A stretch of 64,000 nucleotides of DNA from Kamptonema formosum PCC 10802 (GTDB taxonomy: Bacteria; Cyanobacteriota; Cyanobacteriia; Cyanobacteriales; Oscillatoriaceae): the NCBI RefSeq assembly GCF_000332335.1, contig NZ_KB235948.1, positions 805,783 through 869,782 of the forward strand, in the 5' to 3' direction. The stretch's first letter is position 1; the number at the start of each line of letters is the position of its first letter. Below, one piece after another: positions 61,575 through 64,000 of this stretch. The notes under the pieces were generated by a model, which was not told where the DNA came from, ran no database searches, and saw only the letters and a program-made list of their open reading frames with translations. A program made the position numbers and the translations under genes.

Positions 61575-64000
61575 ACACACAATGGCGGCGGAAATGTCAA
61601 GTGCGCTGCCGGTTGAGGAAGTGGAAAATCTGTTGCCCAATGGCCACGCCCATGGCTTTGTGTACCAATGGTACACACAATGGCGGCGGAAATGTCAAGT
61701 GCACTGCCGGTCGAGGAAGTGGAAAATCTGTTGCCCAATGGCCACGCTCATCACTTTGTGTACCAATGGTACACACAATGGCGGCGGAAATGTCAAGTGC
61801 GCTGTCGGTTTGGGAAGTGGAAAATGTATTGCCCAATGGCCACGCCAAGGGCTTTGTGTACCAATGGTACACACAATGGCGGCGGAAATGTCAAGTGCGC
61901 TGCCGGTTTGGGGAGTGGAAGATGTATTGCCCAATGGCCACGCCAAGGGCTTTGTGTACCAATGGTACACACAATGGCGGCGGAAATGTCAAGTGCACTG
62001 CCGGTCCTGGAAGTGGAAAATCTGTTGCCCAATGGCCACGCCAAGGGCTTTGTGTACCAATGGTACACACAATGGCGGCGGAAATGTCAAGTGCACTGCC
62101 GGTCCTGGAAGTGGGAAATGTATTGCCCAATGGCCACGCCAAGGGCTTTGTGTACCAATGGTACACACAATGGCGGCGGAAATGTCAAGTGCGCTGCCGG
62201 TCCTGGAAGTGGGAAATGTATTGCCCAATGGCCACGCCAAGGGCTTTGTGTACCAATGGTACACACAATGGCGGCGGAAATGTCAAGTGCGCTGCCGGTT
62301 TGGGAAGTGGGAAATGTGTTGCCCAATGGCCACGCCAAGGGCTTTGTGTACCAATGGTACACACAATGGCGGCGGAAATGTCAAGTGCGCTGCCGGTTTG
62401 GGGAGTGGAAATGTACTGGCCCAATGGCCGACGCCAAGGGCTTTGTGTACCAATGGTACACACAATGGCGGCGGAAATGTCAAGTGCGCTGCCGGTCCTG
62501 GAAGTGGAAAATCTGTTGCCCAATGGCCACGCCCATGGCTTTGTGTACCAATGGTACACACAATGGCGGCGGAAATGTCAAGTGCACTGCCGGTTTGGGG
62601 AGTGGAAGATGTATGGCCCAATGGCCACGCCCATGGCTTTGTGTACCAATGGTACACACAATGGCGGCGGAAATGTCAAGTGCGCTGCCGGTCCTGGAAG
62701 TGGAAGATGTATTGCCCAATGGCCACGCCCATGGCTTTGTGTACCAATGGTACACACAATGGCGGCGGAAATGTCAAGTGCGCTGCCGGTTTGGGAAGTG
62801 GAAAATGTATTGCCCAATGGCCACGCCAAGGGCTTTGTGTACCAATGGTACACACAATGGCGGCGGAAATGTCAAGTGCGCTGCCGGTCCTGGAAGTGGA
62901 AAATCTGTTGCCCAATGGCCACGCCAAGGGCTTTGTGTACCAATGGTACACACAATGGCGGCGGAAATGTCAAGTGCGCTGCTGGTCCTAGAAGTGGAAA
63001 ATCTGTTGCCCAATGGCCACGCCAAGGGCTTTGTGTACCAATGGTACACACAATGGCGGCGGAAATGTCAAGTGCGCTGCCGGTTTGGGGAGTGGAAAAT
63101 GTATGGCCCAATGGCCACGCCAAGGGCTTTGTGTACCAATGGTACACACAATGGCGGCGGAAATGTCAAGTGCGCTGCCGGTCCTGGAAGTGGAAAATGT
63201 ATTGCCCAATGGCCACGCCAAGGGCTTTGTGTACCAATGGTACACACAATGGCGGCGGAAATGTCAAGTGCGCTGCCGGTCGAGGAAGTGGAAAATCTGT
63301 TGCCCAATGGCCACGCCCATGGCTTTGTGTACCAATGGTACACACAATGGCGGCGGAAATGTCAAGTGCGCTGCCGGTTTGGGAAGTGGAAAATGTATTG
63401 CCCAATGGCCACGCCCATGGCTTTGTGTACCAATGGTACACACAATGGCGGCGGAAATGTCAAGTGCGCTGCCGGTTTGGGAAGTGGGAAATGTGTTGCC
63501 CAATGGCCACGCCAAGGGCTTTGTGTACCAATGGTACACACAATGGCGGCGGAAATGTCAAGTGCGCTGCCGGTCCTGGAAGTGGAAGATGTATTGCCCA
63601 ATGGCCACGCCCATGGCTTTGTGTACCAATGGTACACACAATGGCGGCGGAAATGTCAAGTGCGCTGCCGGTTTGGGAAGTGGAAAATGTATTGCCCAAT
63701 GGCCACGCCAAGGGCTTTGTGTACCAATGGGACACACAATGGCGGCGGAAATGTCAAGTGCGCTGCCGGTCCTGGAAGTGGAAAATCTGTTGCCCAATGG
63801 CCACGCCAAGGGCTTTGTGTACCAATGGTACACACAATGGCGGCGGAAATGTCAAGTGCGCTGCCGGTTTGGGGAGTGGAAGATGTATTGCCCAATGGCC
63901 ACGCCCATGGCTTTGTGTACCAATGGTACACACAATGGCGGCGGAAATGTCAAGTGCACTGCCGGTTTGGGGAGTGGAAGATGTATGGCCCAATGGCCAC
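61575..64000. repeat. 98-bp tandem repeat array, 24 complete units plus one cut by the window edge
   Basis: Unit starts (ACACACAATGGCGGCGG) at 61575 and then every 98 bp, except that the unit beginning at 62359 is 99 bp long; later starts run from 62458 to 63928. Units are over 85 percent identical. Fixed parts are 1-29, 60-73 and 80-98. Variable parts are position 30 (GCG/GCA), 40-60 (TTGGGAAG, TTGGGGAG, CCTGGAAG or CGAGGAAG, then AAAATCTG, AAAATGTA, AAGATGTA or GAAATGT[A/G]) and 72-80 (GCCAAGGG or GCCCATGG). Each unit has GTGTACCA-A-TGGTACAC across its boundary and three CAATGG sites. No unique spacers, so not a CRISPR. All three forward frames of the unit lack stops; one TAG (62989-62991) comes from a point change. 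Confidence 0.97.

Noticed and set aside
61597..63993. Series of about 91-codon minus-strand reading frames in the array
   Set aside because: They are the same phase of the repeat seen over and over, overlap each other and end at a stop once per three units; there is no independent sign of coding.
61575..64000. CRISPR array
   Set aside because: Units are contiguous with no unique spacers, 98 bp is too long for a CRISPR repeat, and no cas gene is present.

Overview
The window reads as cyanobacterial chromosome. Marker genes on it are the carotenoid hydroxylase crtR, a Ycf65/PSRP-3 ribosomal protein, a Mo-nitrogenase C-terminus-type protein, COP23- and DUF1574-type proteins, an AroH-class chorismate mutase next to sppA, a bilin-type GAF kinase and pentapeptide-repeat proteins. 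Intergenic spaces are full of short dispersed hairpin repeats, as in large genomes of filamentous cyanobacteria. The genus cannot be fixed from sequence alone. No rRNA, tRNA, transposase, phage gene or CRISPR array was found.

0-13 kb: central carbon metabolism. The 3' end of pflA is followed by adhE (pyruvate to formate plus acetyl-CoA to ethanol), then a cupin, an orphan HepT-like protein, an FMN reductase, pckA, a glycolytic-type gap1, an SDR protein, hemE and a hicBA toxin-antitoxin pair. 13-31 kb: a beta-lactamase-fold protein, two hybrid kinases (one 1358 aa with CBS, cyanobacteriochrome-like GAF, PAS, kinase and receiver domains), an LD-carboxypeptidase, a HEAT protein, an EamA transporter, sppA-aroH, a pentapeptide protein, a PAS/cyclase relic, crtR and a GAF-GAF kinase.

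31-45.6 kb: a DUF1574/SGNH-like membrane protein followed by an MBOAT acyltransferase (a probable polymer O-acylation pair), a frameshifted DUF433 gene, a 539-aa pentapeptide protein whose 3' part is duplicated at 25.6-26.1 kb, a mercaptopyruvate sulfurtransferase, a SWIM zinc-finger protein, a membrane protein, an MnmC-like methyltransferase and an HD-GYP response regulator. 45.7-61.5 kb: glmU, a lipoprotein fusing a trypsin-like protease to an FGE/C-type-lectin domain, a convergent COP23 protein, an isoaspartyl peptidase, a 55-aa DUF2256 protein, a TrmJ-like methyltransferase, a beta-lactamase-like protein, obgE, a Mo-nitro_C protein, a small DMT transporter, a methyltransferase, psrp-3 and a HAD phosphatase.

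61.5-64 kb and beyond the right edge: a tandem array of a 98-bp unit, 24 complete copies plus one cut by the window. The units are mosaics of a few recurring variants and have no stop codon in any forward frame. This array is the most unusual object in the window. Second is a promoter cassette present twice upstream of the protease-FGE gene and twice, on the other strand, upstream of the COP23 gene. Several MITE-like elements (a 96-98 bp family, a 201-bp element with perfect 17-bp ends and a 111-114 bp family) lie between genes.
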